A stretch of 64,000 bases of DNA, from positions 682,001 through 746,000 of the forward strand of contig BLLK01000019.1 in the NCBI GenBank assembly GCA_021927905.1, in the 5' to 3' direction. Below the pieces are notes generated by a model. The model made no database searches, was not told where the DNA came from, and saw only the letters and a program-made list of their open reading frames with translations. This document shows positions 1 to 8,851 of this stretch, in pieces; position 1 is the first letter of the stretch; each line of letters opens with the position of its first letter. Both the position numbers and the translations under genes were made by a program. The DNA comes from Chaetoceros tenuissimus (lineage: Eukaryota > Bacillariophyta > Thalassiosirophyceae > Chaetocerotales > Chaetocerotaceae).

Positions 1-232
1 AAACATCAACAATCACAAAGACTATGCTTTGCACAGAGCATGCTCGTCCTATCAACCATTGAAAGAAGTAATCATGTCAATCATCGAAAACAAAGGCCTA
101 CGTGCATTTAAAACAGAGAACAGCATAGGTATAACTCCGTCGCAATACTTGAAGGAAAATCCGTACACAGATGTGACGGAGAATGATATCATTCATGATT
201 ACCTCATAAAGATGATGGGAGAAGTTGTATAG
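1..232 (+). CDS. BspA-type LRR protein, C-terminal end only (5' partial)
   Basis: The frame is open from base 2 to the TAG at 230-232, so the 5' end lies outside the window. The visible 76 residues match almost exactly the C-terminus of the complete genes at 719-1558 and 4967-5797: an ankyrin-like tail with ALHRACSSYQPLKEV, then GITPSQYLKENPY, ending KMMGEVV. The 3' flank (about 233-310, with ATAATGCTTTCATCAAGAG) is also shared with the gene at 719, so gene and flank were duplicated together in tandem. Function is not known; the family is a probable protein-interaction scaffold. Confidence 0.85.
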   Translation, partial: NINNHKDYALHRACSSYQPLKEVIMSIIENKGLRAFKTENSIGITPSQYLKENPYTDVTENDIIHDYLIKMMGEVV

Positions 233-560
233 AATAACCAGTAGTATAACAATATAATAATGCTTTCATCAAGAGTATTATAGATTTTCTATATCAAAGC
301 AAGAAATTTTTTATATCAAGCAAAGAACGAAGATTTTGTTCATCATTCTAGACCGGTGCGGTTATGTCTTTCAAGAAAAGAGGATGAATATGAAATGGAA
401 ATAGATCACTCTCTGTTTTAAAATTGTGAAGTTGACATTTTATTTATTTGAGCAATAACATCAAAGTTTTAGGATTATTCTTAATGACTTTTCATATATG
501 GATATGGAAATTTTTAACACAAGACGTCATTGTGTGTCTTCTTTTCTTTCCCTTTCCTAG

Positions 561-593
561 AAACCTTACTAAACTATTGACCATTTCGCATCT
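561..593 (+). promoter_or_regulatory. Element shared upstream of LRR/TPR genes, copy 1
   Basis: A roughly 33-bp block with core CTTACTAAACTATTGA followed by CCATTTCGCATCT lies about 125-160 bp before the ATG at 719. Near-identical blocks stand at 1696-1728 and 4817-4849 before the next two plus-strand genes. An ACGTCATTG motif occurs at about 531. Promoter function is inferred from position and conservation. Confidence 0.5.
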
Positions 594-718
594 TCGCACT
601 GCATCATCGATTTGCGTTTTTTGTTCATTCTCAATCATCAACTTTGTAAACATAAAAAGGTGTCAATAGCCTTTTCATCTTCTAGCTAGCCTTGACTTTA
701 TCTATTTCCGAAGGGAGG

Positions 719-1558
719 ATGAGGGTCGCCACCGTCGATGGTCTCGTGACTCTCTTTTATGACGGATCGAAGGAACTCTTCAATTCTCAACTAGAAAGGG
801 AATGGGAGAATGAATTTGCAGAGTATGGGCAAATAGACTTTGGGAATTGGGAATCATGGGATCTATCCAATGATTGCAAGCAGTATTTGAGAGAAAGGTC
901 TTCATGGGAGCAGATAATAGTGGTGGAAGGGGTCACTATGATTCCCATATTTACCTTCTACAATTGTGCGAATATCCAAAGAGTCATACTTTCCAACACG
1001 GTAATTCGAGTTCAATATTATGCTTTCAAATGTTGCAAAAGTCTTGTTTATATGAAACTTTCAATAAACTTGGAACAAATCGACGACTGTGCATTTGAGG
1101 GATGTAATCTTGCAAGCGTCTTTCTTCCACCAAGATGCAGATTTGTTGGAGGATGGGCATTTGGACACAATCACAACTTGAATATTGTCAGTGTTGCCCA
1201 GGATACAGAGATTGGTAGTGGTGCTTTCTTCAGAGTAAAATTTCTTGGAAAATTTCCATTTCATCACAGTTTATATGAATGGCCTCAATATTACGAACAT
1301 TATGAAGAAATACATACCTGGATGAAAAACATCAACAATCACGAAGACTATGCCTTACACAGAGCATGTTCATCCTATCAGCCACTGAAAGAAGTGATCA
1401 TGTCAATTATCGAAAACAAAGGCATACGGGCATTTAAAACAGAGAACAGCATTGGCATCACCCCGTCGGAGTACTTGAAGGAAAACCCGTACACAGAAGT
1501 TACCGAGCAGGATATCATTCATGATTACCTCATGAAGATGATGGGAGAGGTTGTATAG
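719..1558 (+). CDS. BspA-type leucine-rich repeat protein with ankyrin-like C-terminus
   Basis: A 279-residue protein. I chose the ATG at 719 (MRVATVDGLVTLFYDG) because the same start is conserved in the paralogues at 4967 and 8488. Residues about 1-65 are an acidic N-terminal domain with WESWDLSN. Residues about 70-185 are LRR_5/BspA-like repeats of the form IP..TF..C.NIQRVILSNTVIRV...AF..CKSLVYMKLS. The last 75 residues form an ankyrin-like unit (ALHRACSSYQP...GITPSEYLKENPY). There is no signal peptide or membrane segment, so it is probably cytosolic or nuclear. BspA-like LRR genes are expanded in some diatoms, with unknown roles. It is closest to the partial gene at the window start. Confidence 0.85.
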   Translation: MRVATVDGLVTLFYDGSKELFNSQLEREWENEFAEYGQIDFGNWESWDLSNDCKQYLRERSSWEQIIVVEGVTMIPIFTFYNCANIQRVILSNTVIRVQYYAFKCCKSLVYMKLSINLEQIDDCAFEGCNLASVFLPPRCRFVGGWAFGHNHNLNIVSVAQDTEIGSGAFFRVKFLGKFPFHHSLYEWPQYYEHYEEIHTWMKNINNHEDYALHRACSSYQPLKEVIMSIIENKGIRAFKTENSIGITPSEYLKENPYTEVTEQDIIHDYLMKMMGEVV

Positions 1559-1668
1559 AATAAGTAGTGTAAAACAAAATAATAATGCTTTCATCAAGAG
1601 TATTATCAATTTACTATATTGAAGCAAGATACTGCATGTAAGAAGGGTGAAGTAGGACTTGAATGCCA

Positions 1669-1728
1669 AGCTCGTCATTGGATATTGTCATCTACAAATC
1701 TTACTAAACTATTGATCATTTTGTATCT
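1669..1728 (+). promoter_or_regulatory. CGTCATTGG box plus shared LRR/TPR upstream element, copy 2
   Basis: CGTCATTGG (reverse complement CCAATGACG) at about 1672-1681 is followed at 1696-1728 by the CTTACTAAACTATTGATCAT element. Both occur in the same order before the LRR gene at 4967. This ties the TPR-LRR gene at 1825 to the LRR genes around it. Regulatory function is inferred. Confidence 0.5.
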
Positions 1729-1824
1729 TTACTCGTAAGTCCGTCGTTTTGCACATTATTTGATTGATTCATAGTAGTATGTAATTTTGTAATCGAAACT
1801 TTCTGCAAAACACTGATTTGTATA

Positions 1825-4641
1825 ATGACTGAAAATGATTTTGATGCACAGTACGAGAAAGCTCGTGCTCTAAAAGAAAATGGAACTAAAGAATTTCTAG
1901 CAAGTGATTTTCATGCAGCAGAGCACTACTATGAAGAAGCTGCTCAATCCTTTGAGGATATTCATAATCAACTTCTGCACTCTGAATCTGATGTACAAGA
2001 AACTTACTCGGCAATGATGAAAGATCTGCCAAATGAACTTTCAAAGACATTTTCAAATGCTTCTGAGTGTGCTTTGCGTCAAGACATGTATGTTTCTGCA
2101 ATTGGATTCGCTGAATCATCTTTGGAATGGGACAAGAATAACTTCAAGTCTTTGTTCCGCCGCGCAAAAGGAAATGTAGGACTCGCCTACTATGACAAGG
2201 CAATAAAAGATCTAGATATTCTAGAAGTAAAGATGAACAATAAAGATGTACGAAAATTGAGACAAGAAATCAATGAGAGATATGAGTACTTTTACCGTAT
2301 CATTGATAGTTACAGACTTCGCATAGAAGATACATATGTTCAAACAGGAGATGCTTACCAAGATACATTATATTCGGGGGAATGTCCAATGCCACTTCGT
2401 CATTTTCGTGCCTACGTGAGATTAGCTTGTCAAAAGAAAGTATTTCCACCTTGGTTCTACGATCTCTACGGTAATAATTTTGATATTGTATCTGAGATTG
2501 CTGAAAATCACAAATTTCATAGCATCAAGTATGCACAAGAAGAAAAAGATTTAAAGAAGTACTATAACGATCTTGGCAAACCAAATGAGGTAAAAAATTT
2601 GAGGAAGCTTGCTGTCAAAATTCAGGGTCCAATCCTGAGCTATGACTCTTTTTCCTTCCAACACGAAGAGGATCTCCGTCGATACTATAGTGATTCGAGT
2701 ATTGAGGATGTTGGAAATTGGTGGCAGGAAGCCCCTTACTCTCCTCTTTTGGAATACGACTACGAAAATAAAATTGCTGCCTTCAATGATTCATTCGGTG
2801 AAGAGCCACCAGTATATGAATATCCAAGATTTGACTTTACGACATTGAACCTAAACACTATCCCAACAATACAAGAAAAAGATCTAGATGAAGAAGACTC
2901 TTGTTACGATGAAAAAATGGCAAATATCAAAGAATGGAAATTTCTTCATGCTATCCTAAACAAAAGATTTGGTAAGGAAGCGAACGGATTTGATTCTTCT
3001 GACTTTGTGCAATTCATTGAAAAACACATTATCGATGTAAGACAATACGATGGATCCAATTATCTCTATAATGAACTACTTGGGAAAGGGGTTGGAAAGC
3101 ATCCAAGTTGTAAGTTCTTTGATCATTATGGAATGGTATGTGCACTTGTTTTCGCTTCATATCGCTCTCTACCTCAGTGTAAACAAGATAGCGAAAAGAT
3201 TCAAGCAAGGCTCATCGAAGCTGTGTATGGAGGAAATGAAGACATTTTAACGAATGCGCTGATTCATAATCCTAATAGCAAATGGAGCGGCCCACAAGCC
3301 AGTGATAAAATGAATGTTTGTGTACCATCTTGGTGCCTAGAAGAAGGTTTGGAATTGATGGAAGGTGCGTGGGCCATTTGGAAAAGTGTTGCTTCTGCAA
3401 GAGAGATATTAAAGAAACTAGAGTCCAAGAAAGAAACAAGTGACAATACAATCTTACTTGGTAAACAAGCATTGGATCTTCCATGCTTTAGTAGACATGC
3501 ACTCTTCTATCTCAAAATGAAAAAACCATACTGGGATGCATCTCTTAACATTTATGTATTATACGTCGACATACTCATATTGACCTCAAATGCGTACATT
3601 GATATCAAGGACTACAAATCTGCATATGACATCATCAGCAATGCTCAGGACTATATGTATGATGTTTCTATGGGCGATCACAAAGAGAAAAGATGCCAGC
3701 TTCAATTTTGCAAAGCACGTGCGTTGGTAGGATTAAAACGCTACAGAGACGCCGAAAATGAGTTATTTTTCTACAAAGACGGGACGTTGAAAGGCGATAT
3801 AGATCAACTTTTGTTGGAGATCAAAGATAAACGTGGTCCATTGTCAAAAAGAGAACCAATAAAAATGAAAGGAAGAGAGCATTGGTGGAAGTTTGATGCA
3901 TCAGTAGACCTTGAATTACGAAATTTTCGTTTCTTGGACGAAACCTCTATTACTCCCTTGTGGGATTTTGGTACTTATCCAGATGTTCTCAAGTTAGAGA
4001 TTTCAATTCGTGAACAATATTCCATTGAAGGCATCAGAAATGCATTTCCAAATTTGAGAGAGCTCATTGTTGACGACTCCAAAGAATGCTATAGATGTGG
4101 CTACGACCTTGAAGATCTGAGCTTCTTTCATAACTCACTTACAAGACTTGAATTGAATCTATCAGGACAGTGGATGCTTGAAGGCAGTGATTCATTCCGG
4201 GAAACTCTTTGTTCTTTGAAGAATCTTCAGCATTTGAAAGTGCAGCGACTCCGAGATGGAAATCCTGCAGATATCAAGGCTATGGAGAATTTGTATAAGC
4301 TTGAATCAATTTACTTTGAAGGGAACAATGAGGGTTATGAAGAAAGTGATCACAATAACAACATTCTCGATTTATCAATGTTGACATGTCTCCATTCCTG
4401 TACATTTGTCGAAGCGAAATTTTGCTCCATCACTGAGAAAAGCAAATACGAAAACTGTAGCATGCAGGCTCTAATAGTTCCTCCATCTTTGCAGAACTTT
4501 AAATATGTCAAATCATTTGGGTATGGGGAAGTATTCACAGATACACTCTTAAAAGAATTGTGTAAAGCTGGGGTTAATGTAGAAGTATATGAAACGATGG
4601 AAAAATTCTTGTCAAACACAGAGCAGAACAATGGAAGTTGA
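1825..4641 (+). CDS. Large TPR-LRR protein
   Basis: A 938-residue protein starting at ATG 1825; no intron is needed. Residues about 5-150 are tetratricopeptide repeats resembling co-chaperone TPR domains: ALKENGTKEFLASDFHAAEH, then SECALRQDMYVSAIGFAESS and FKSLFRRAKGNVGLAYYDKA. Residues about 180-690 are not recognised and contain a second helical TPR-like stretch near 590-650 (AYIDIKDYKSAYDIISNAQD). Residues about 710-850 are LRR-like (LKLEISI, AFPNLRELIVDD, SLTRLELNLSG, LKNLQHLKVQRL). It lies between two BspA-type LRR genes and shares their upstream element. A soluble adaptor or chaperone-linked scaffold is plausible, but no partner is visible. Confidence 0.8.
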   Translation: MTENDFDAQYEKARALKENGTKEFLASDFHAAEHYYEEAAQSFEDIHNQLLHSESDVQETYSAMMKDLPNELSKTFSNASECALRQDMYVSAIGFAESSLEWDKNNFKSLFRRAKGNVGLAYYDKAIKDLDILEVKMNNKDVRKLRQEINERYEYFYRIIDSYRLRIEDTYVQTGDAYQDTLYSGECPMPLRHFRAYVRLACQKKVFPPWFYDLYGNNFDIVSEIAENHKFHSIKYAQEEKDLKKYYNDLGKPNEVKNLRKLAVKIQGPILSYDSFSFQHEEDLRRYYSDSSIEDVGNWWQEAPYSPLLEYDYENKIAAFNDSFGEEPPVYEYPRFDFTTLNLNTIPTIQEKDLDEEDSCYDEKMANIKEWKFLHAILNKRFGKEANGFDSSDFVQFIEKHIIDVRQYDGSNYLYNELLGKGVGKHPSCKFFDHYGMVCALVFASYRSLPQCKQDSEKIQARLIEAVYGGNEDILTNALIHNPNSKWSGPQASDKMNVCVPSWCLEEGLELMEGAWAIWKSVASAREILKKLESKKETSDNTILLGKQALDLPCFSRHALFYLKMKKPYWDASLNIYVLYVDILILTSNAYIDIKDYKSAYDIISNAQDYMYDVSMGDHKEKRCQLQFCKARALVGLKRYRDAENELFFYKDGTLKGDIDQLLLEIKDKRGPLSKREPIKMKGREHWWKFDASVDLELRNFRFLDETSITPLWDFGTYPDVLKLEISIREQYSIEGIRNAFPNLRELIVDDSKECYRCGYDLEDLSFFHNSLTRLELNLSGQWMLEGSDSFRETLCSLKNLQHLKVQRLRDGNPADIKAMENLYKLESIYFEGNNEGYEESDHNNNILDLSMLTCLHSCTFVEAKFCSITEKSKYENCSMQALIVPPSLQNFKYVKSFGYGEVFTDTLLKELCKAGVNVEVYETMEKFLSNTEQNNGS

Positions 4642-4743
4642 AATTAAAAATGACAAACGTGAATAAAATTAGATATGTACATTCACATAGAAGTTACCTC
4701 TATGATTTCAAATGCTAAAAGAAGGGAGAGATGGAGTGATAAG

Positions 4744-4849
4744 CTCGTCATTGGATACATACCTTACATCTCAACTTCCTCCTTTCTTTCCCTTTCTTTT
4801 CTCAATTCTTTCCAAAAAACTTACTAAACTATTGATCATTTCACATCTG
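4744..4849 (+). promoter_or_regulatory. CGTCATTGG box plus shared LRR/TPR upstream element, copy 3
   Basis: CGTCATTGG stands at about 4745-4754 and the CTTACTAAACTATTGATCAT element at 4817-4849, ending about 120 bp before the ATG at 4967. This is the same arrangement as at 1669-1728, although the two downstream genes encode different proteins. Function is inferred. Confidence 0.5.
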
Positions 4850-4966
4850 TATTCAAACTCTGTGTTCGATGTCCGCTTTGGTTTTATAAACATGTTTAGA
4901 TGAAAAACTGTGAATAGACTTTAGATCTAGTAGCCAGCATTTGACTATCTATTTGCTGAAGGGAGG

Positions 4967-5797
4967 ATGAGGGTCGCCACTGTCAATGGACTCGTGACTC
5001 TTTTCTATGACGGTTCGAAGGAACTATGTAACGAGGAACTACATGATGAGTGGGAGGACCAACTTGTGGAGCATAATGATGAAGACATTGCAGATTGGGA
5101 ATCGTGGGATCTATCCAATGAGTGCAAACAGTATATTAGAGAAAGATTTTCATGGCAGCAAATAATAGTGGTGGAAGGGGTGACAGAGATTCCTGAATGG
5201 ACCTTCAGCGATTGTCGGAATATCCAGAGAGTCATACTTTCCAACACTGTTGTTAGAATTGAGCAACTTGGGTTCTCTCGATGCAAAAGTCTTGTTTATA
5301 TAAAGTGGTCAGTCAACTTGGAGTTTATTGGAGATGAATCATTTGAGGAGTGTAACTTGTCAAGTGTCTTTCTCCCACCAAGATGCAGATTAGTTGGAAG
5401 CTGGGCATTTGGATTTAATTACAACTTGAATATTTTCCATGTTCCACAGGATACAGAGCTTGGACGTTTATCTTTTAACAAAGCAAAATTTCTTGACAAA
5501 TTTCCATCACGAAACACTTCTACATTGTATTCTGACAATAATGAAGAAATACATACCTGGATAAAAAACATCCACGATCACGAAGACTATGCATTGCACA
5601 GAGCATGTTCATCCTATCAACCATTGAAAGAAGTGATCATGTCCATCATTGAAAACAAAGGCCTACGAGCATTCAAAATGGAGAATAGCATAGGCATCAC
5701 TCCGTCGCAATACTTGAGGGAAAATCCGTATGCCGATGTAACGGAGCAGGATATCATCAAGAGCTATCTCATGAAGATGATGGGAGAAGTTGTATAG
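4967..5797 (+). CDS. BspA-type leucine-rich repeat protein with ankyrin-like C-terminus
   Basis: A 276-residue paralogue of the gene at 719, beginning MRVATVNGLVTLFYDG. It has the acidic N-terminus with WESWDLSNECKQYIRERFSW, LRR_5 repeats at about residues 65-180 (EGVTEIPEWTFSDCRNIQRV, VVRIEQLGFSRCKSLVYIKW), and the conserved ALHRACSSYQPLKEVIMSII...GITPSQYL tail ending KMMGEVV. It is about as close to the window-start copy as to the gene at 719 in the tail, while the repeats between have diverged. That pattern suits a cluster kept alike at its ends and varied in the recognition face (inference). Confidence 0.85.
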   Translation: MRVATVNGLVTLFYDGSKELCNEELHDEWEDQLVEHNDEDIADWESWDLSNECKQYIRERFSWQQIIVVEGVTEIPEWTFSDCRNIQRVILSNTVVRIEQLGFSRCKSLVYIKWSVNLEFIGDESFEECNLSSVFLPPRCRLVGSWAFGFNYNLNIFHVPQDTELGRLSFNKAKFLDKFPSRNTSTLYSDNNEEIHTWIKNIHDHEDYALHRACSSYQPLKEVIMSIIENKGLRAFKMENSIGITPSQYLRENPYADVTEQDIIKSYLMKMMGEVV

Positions 5798-5880
5798 AAT
5801 GAGTAATATGTGATTATAACCTTTGTCTACTCGTATTCATTATTTTTTATGCATAATTATCTCTTAAATATTAATTATCT

Positions 5881-5935
5881 GATATGGATTCCCTGCCAAG
5901 GACTCGGATGAAGTTTCACCAACATTATTCTTTTG
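5881..5935 (-). pseudogene. Relic of an LRR gene C-terminus
   Basis: Read on the minus strand, this short stretch encodes a degraded version of the NNVGITPSEYLAENPY tail seen in the gene at 7622-8488. It ends soon after with no open frame. It lies just after the plus-strand LRR gene, in the opposite orientation, so it is the remnant of another family member. Confidence 0.6.
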
Positions 5936-6061
5936 ATTGATTTGGTGAATTGTTTATTTTTTAAGGAGAAATTAATGATGAGGAAAGACCGAAGTTGTTA
6001 AAAGGGTATGGTAATCATCTGAGATTCGTTAAGATTCCTTTTCCCTTAAAAACTCTAGGAG

Positions 6062-6101
6062 CCAATGACGTCCACCATAAAAGGCCTATTGTCTATGACG
6101 T
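6062..6101 (+). promoter_or_regulatory. CCAATGACG / AAAAGGCC / TGACGT module before the secreted Cys-rich gene
   Basis: GCCAATGACGTCC is followed by ATAAAAGGCC and then CTATGACGTAG, all within 40 bp and about 215-255 bp upstream of the ATG at 6316. Order and spacing match the module in front of the ankyrin-like array genes 35-55 kb away. A common bZIP/NF-Y-type regulator is an inference. Confidence 0.55.
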
Positions 6102-6315
6102 AGTAAAGCATCAATTAGGCTTCCCTTCCCTTCGATCGTGCTTCCCACAGCTTTCATTCCTCACAAATAGAGAGGTGCACCATCATAACTATTTTCACAG
6201 AGCTCCACTATTTGAAAGGAATTTGATCTATGAAAAGTGCATTTAGTAAATTTTGGGTGGTTACATTGCATGTACCTTATCTTTCAAACATTGAATTACA
6301 TATCTATGCAGAATA

Positions 6316-7560
6316 ATGAGGGTATTACGAGAAAATCGTAAACATGATGGTGGACTGTTGTTTGTTGTAGGTCTCTCGATGTTGTTTACATTTACTAGTG
6401 CACAAGGGTGTGTCGATAGCTCATCTTTTGAATACAATACAATCAAAAACAATGTAACAAAGCCAAATTTTTGCGGTTGGCTGAAAGAGAAGCCAGATCG
6501 TAGGCCTGAAAGATATTGCAAGGAGCATCTTGACGTCGTGATCAATTGCCCAGAGGCATGCGAGTCCTATAGTCCCAATAGTTGCTCTTGTTCAGACACT
6601 CCGAACTACCAATTCCTAGGAATCAATTCTAGGAAGACATATGACTGTGATTGGATAACAAAAAGCAATAATATTACCAAGACGGAAAAGAGAGTAGAGC
6701 TTTATTGTTCTCCAGAGCAAAATCAAACAGCAATAAATTGCCTGAGGAATACCTGTGGTCTTTGTACTCCTCAGCCATCGTTTGTTCCAAGTATCACAAC
6801 TGCTCCGTCATCACAACCTAGTGCAGCCCCAGTTGCACCAACAAATTCACCATCAAGGCCACCATCTCCGATGCCTTCTCCATTCCCTACGCTAAGGCCA
6901 ACAAATGCACCGACAAGAATATCGGAATCTCCTTCGAACCGACCTTCTGTGACTCCGTCCGATTCGCCTTCATCCATTCCTTCCGTCCTTCCTTCGACTG
7001 AGCCAAGCTCTTTACCGTCAACTGCACCAAGTAGTCTTCCGTCTTCAGTACCTTCGTTAACATTTTCAGACTCTCCTAGTTTGATCCCTTCCCAAAATCC
7101 GTCGGCAAGTCCTTCAAGAATAACTCCAAGCCCTTCTACACCTCCAACCGAGACAGGAACAAATAAACCATCTAGCAAACCATCTAACAAACCATCTAGA
7201 TCTTGTACAGATGATTCTAGTTTCCAATTTTACCACAATACAAAGGATAAACAGAAATCATGTTCTTGGTTGGGAGAGGATGGTAAAGCTTCAACATCTG
7301 CTGAAAAAATTGCTGAATATTGCGTTAGAGGAGATGTCAAGGGTTCTTGTTCTTCAACTTGCAGTTTTTGTACATGTGAGAACGATAGTAGCGCTACGTT
7401 TGAACATAATGGGAAAACAAAGGATTGTGCATGGATAGATAGTAACGCGTCCAAAACGACAAGTCGTAGAGATTTATACTGTTACAATGACAAAACAAAG
7501 AATATATCTTCTGATATTGGGAATAAATGTGTTTCTTCGTGCGGATTCTGTCAATCCTAA
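6316..7560 (+). CDS. Secreted protein with four six-Cys (ShK-like) modules and a PS-rich stalk
   Basis: A 414-residue protein. Residues 1-31 form a signal peptide (hydrophobic GGLLFVVGLSMLFTFTSAQG). Two Cys modules follow at about 32-90 and 92-152, then a Ser/Pro repeat stalk at about 153-293 (PSxxPSxxPS), then two more modules at about 296-352 and 354-412. Each module follows C-x(n)-F-x(n)-C-x-W-x(n)-Y-C-x(n)-C-x3-C-x2-C, which resembles ShK-type disulphide domains. PS stalks are common in diatom cell-wall and surface proteins. No membrane anchor is visible after the signal peptide, so it is probably secreted or wall-bound; ligand and role are unknown. Confidence 0.8.
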   Translation: MRVLRENRKHDGGLLFVVGLSMLFTFTSAQGCVDSSSFEYNTIKNNVTKPNFCGWLKEKPDRRPERYCKEHLDVVINCPEACESYSPNSCSCSDTPNYQFLGINSRKTYDCDWITKSNNITKTEKRVELYCSPEQNQTAINCLRNTCGLCTPQPSFVPSITTAPSSQPSAAPVAPTNSPSRPPSPMPSPFPTLRPTNAPTRISESPSNRPSVTPSDSPSSIPSVLPSTEPSSLPSTAPSSLPSSVPSLTFSDSPSLIPSQNPSASPSRITPSPSTPPTETGTNKPSSKPSNKPSRSCTDDSSFQFYHNTKDKQKSCSWLGEDGKASTSAEKIAEYCVRGDVKGSCSSTCSFCTCENDSSATFEHNGKTKDCAWIDSNASKTTSRRDLYCYNDKTKNISSDIGNKCVSSCGFCQS

Positions 7561-7621
7561 GTTGAAAGTGTATAGATATTCCATTACTTGGTAATGATTA
7601 ATATAAATTTATGTTAAAGTA

Positions 7622-8488
7622 CTATTCAGTCATTTCTTGAATAAAATATTGAATAATGTCCATTTCTTTTATACTTGCGTAAGGATTCTCTGCCAAATAC
7701 TCGGACGGAGTGATACCAACGTTATTCTTTTCTTGAAATGCTTTGAAACCTTTGTCTAGAATAAGGGTATGTATATCTTGTATCGTAGGTTGATAGCTGC
7801 AGCATACCTTATGTAGAACGAACTTTTCGTCATTGTTTAAAGTCTTAATCCATGTATTGACAAATTTGTATTCGGACAAGCTTGATTCGGATATTGTCGT
7901 ACATTCAAACGGTGATCTCTCAAGCAATTCAGTTCTATGAATCATAATGTAAATATCATGAAATGTATCGATTTTTGTATCGTTTGGAACATTGAGGATT
8001 TTCAAGTTTTCGTTCCGTGCAAATGTATCATCACCATCTATTTTTCTACAACTTGGTGGGAGAAAGACGCTTGAAAGGTTACAATTGAAGAATGCTTTTG
8101 GTCCGATAAATTCTAAACTCATGGACCACTTGACATAAACAAGACTTGAGCAGTTATAAAATGTAGCAGCTTCAATTTTGATCACCGTGTTTGCCAATAT
8201 GACTTTCTTGATGTTGCAACAATAAGAGAACGTGCTTATGGGAATCACAGTAACGCCTTCCTCCACTATTATTTGCTCCCATGATAGTCGCTCTCTGAAA
8301 TACTGTTTGCACTCATTGGATAGATCCCACGATTCCCAATGAGCAATGTTTTTGCACCTATACTGATGCAATTCAGCATCATACTCTAGCAATTCATCAT
8401 CCCACTCATCCTGTAGATCTTCATCGAAGAGTTCCTTCGTGCCGTCATAAAAAAGAGTCACAAGGCCATCAACAGTAGCAACTCTCAT
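7622..8488 (-). CDS. BspA-type leucine-rich repeat protein, diverged paralogue
   Basis: A 288-residue protein starting MRVATVDGLVTLFYDG, the same start as the plus-strand paralogues, but on the opposite strand. It has an acidic N-terminus with an extra stretch (about residues 36-46) before HWESWDLSNECKQYFRERLSW, LRR_5 repeats at about 70-190, and an ankyrin-like tail (VLHKVCCSYQPT...NNVGITPSEYLAENPY) ending IQEMTE rather than KMMGEVV. It is the most diverged family member here. Its tail is the closest match to the relic at 5881-5935. Confidence 0.85.
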   Translation of the reverse strand: MRVATVDGLVTLFYDGTKELFDEDLQDEWDDELLEYDAELHQYRCKNIAHWESWDLSNECKQYFRERLSWEQIIVEEGVTVIPISTFSYCCNIKKVILANTVIKIEAATFYNCSSLVYVKWSMSLEFIGPKAFFNCNLSSVFLPPSCRKIDGDDTFARNENLKILNVPNDTKIDTFHDIYIMIHRTELLERSPFECTTISESSLSEYKFVNTWIKTLNNDEKFVLHKVCCSYQPTIQDIHTLILDKGFKAFQEKNNVGITPSEYLAENPYASIKEMDIIQYFIQEMTE

Positions 8489-8851
8489 CCCTTCTTATTC
8501 TATTAGTATATTTTTTGGAAATGTGTATCTCTGTATTAACTTGAATTAACAGTCTTGAGGAAATATATGAGATGTAATCGATCACGATTGATTAGTCATG
8601 AAGATTCTTCTTTGATAACTGCTGAGAACAGCTTAGAGAACGAGTGTGCGCATTGCAAAGCAATGAGAAGGGTTGAAATGGGACTAAAAGATAGATAGGC
8701 TCAATACCTCTTCTTCACTATACAGATCCGTTGAATGACACAAAAGAACAAAAGTGTTCTTCTCTTTTTTTTGATGAAATAATGTGAAAAGAAGATATCT
8801 AATGCACTAGTATCTAATGTAATAATGATATAAACCATATACAACAGCAAC
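8489..8851. other. Divergent intergenic region between LRR and BRO1 genes
   Basis: 363 bp separating two divergently transcribed genes, AT-rich with poly-T and poly-A runs near 8765. It must hold both promoters, but I see no copy of the CCAATGACG module and no other recognisable element. Confidence 0.4.

Noticed and set aside
5995-6246. 83-residue plus-strand ORF upstream of the secreted gene
   Set aside because: It has no upstream ATG of its own, spans the promoter module and shows no family resemblance.
6771-7190. 139-residue minus-strand ORF rich in Gly, Asp and Glu
   Set aside because: It is the antisense shadow of the Ser/Pro repeat stalk of the secreted gene at 6316-7560; repetitive codons keep the opposite frame open.
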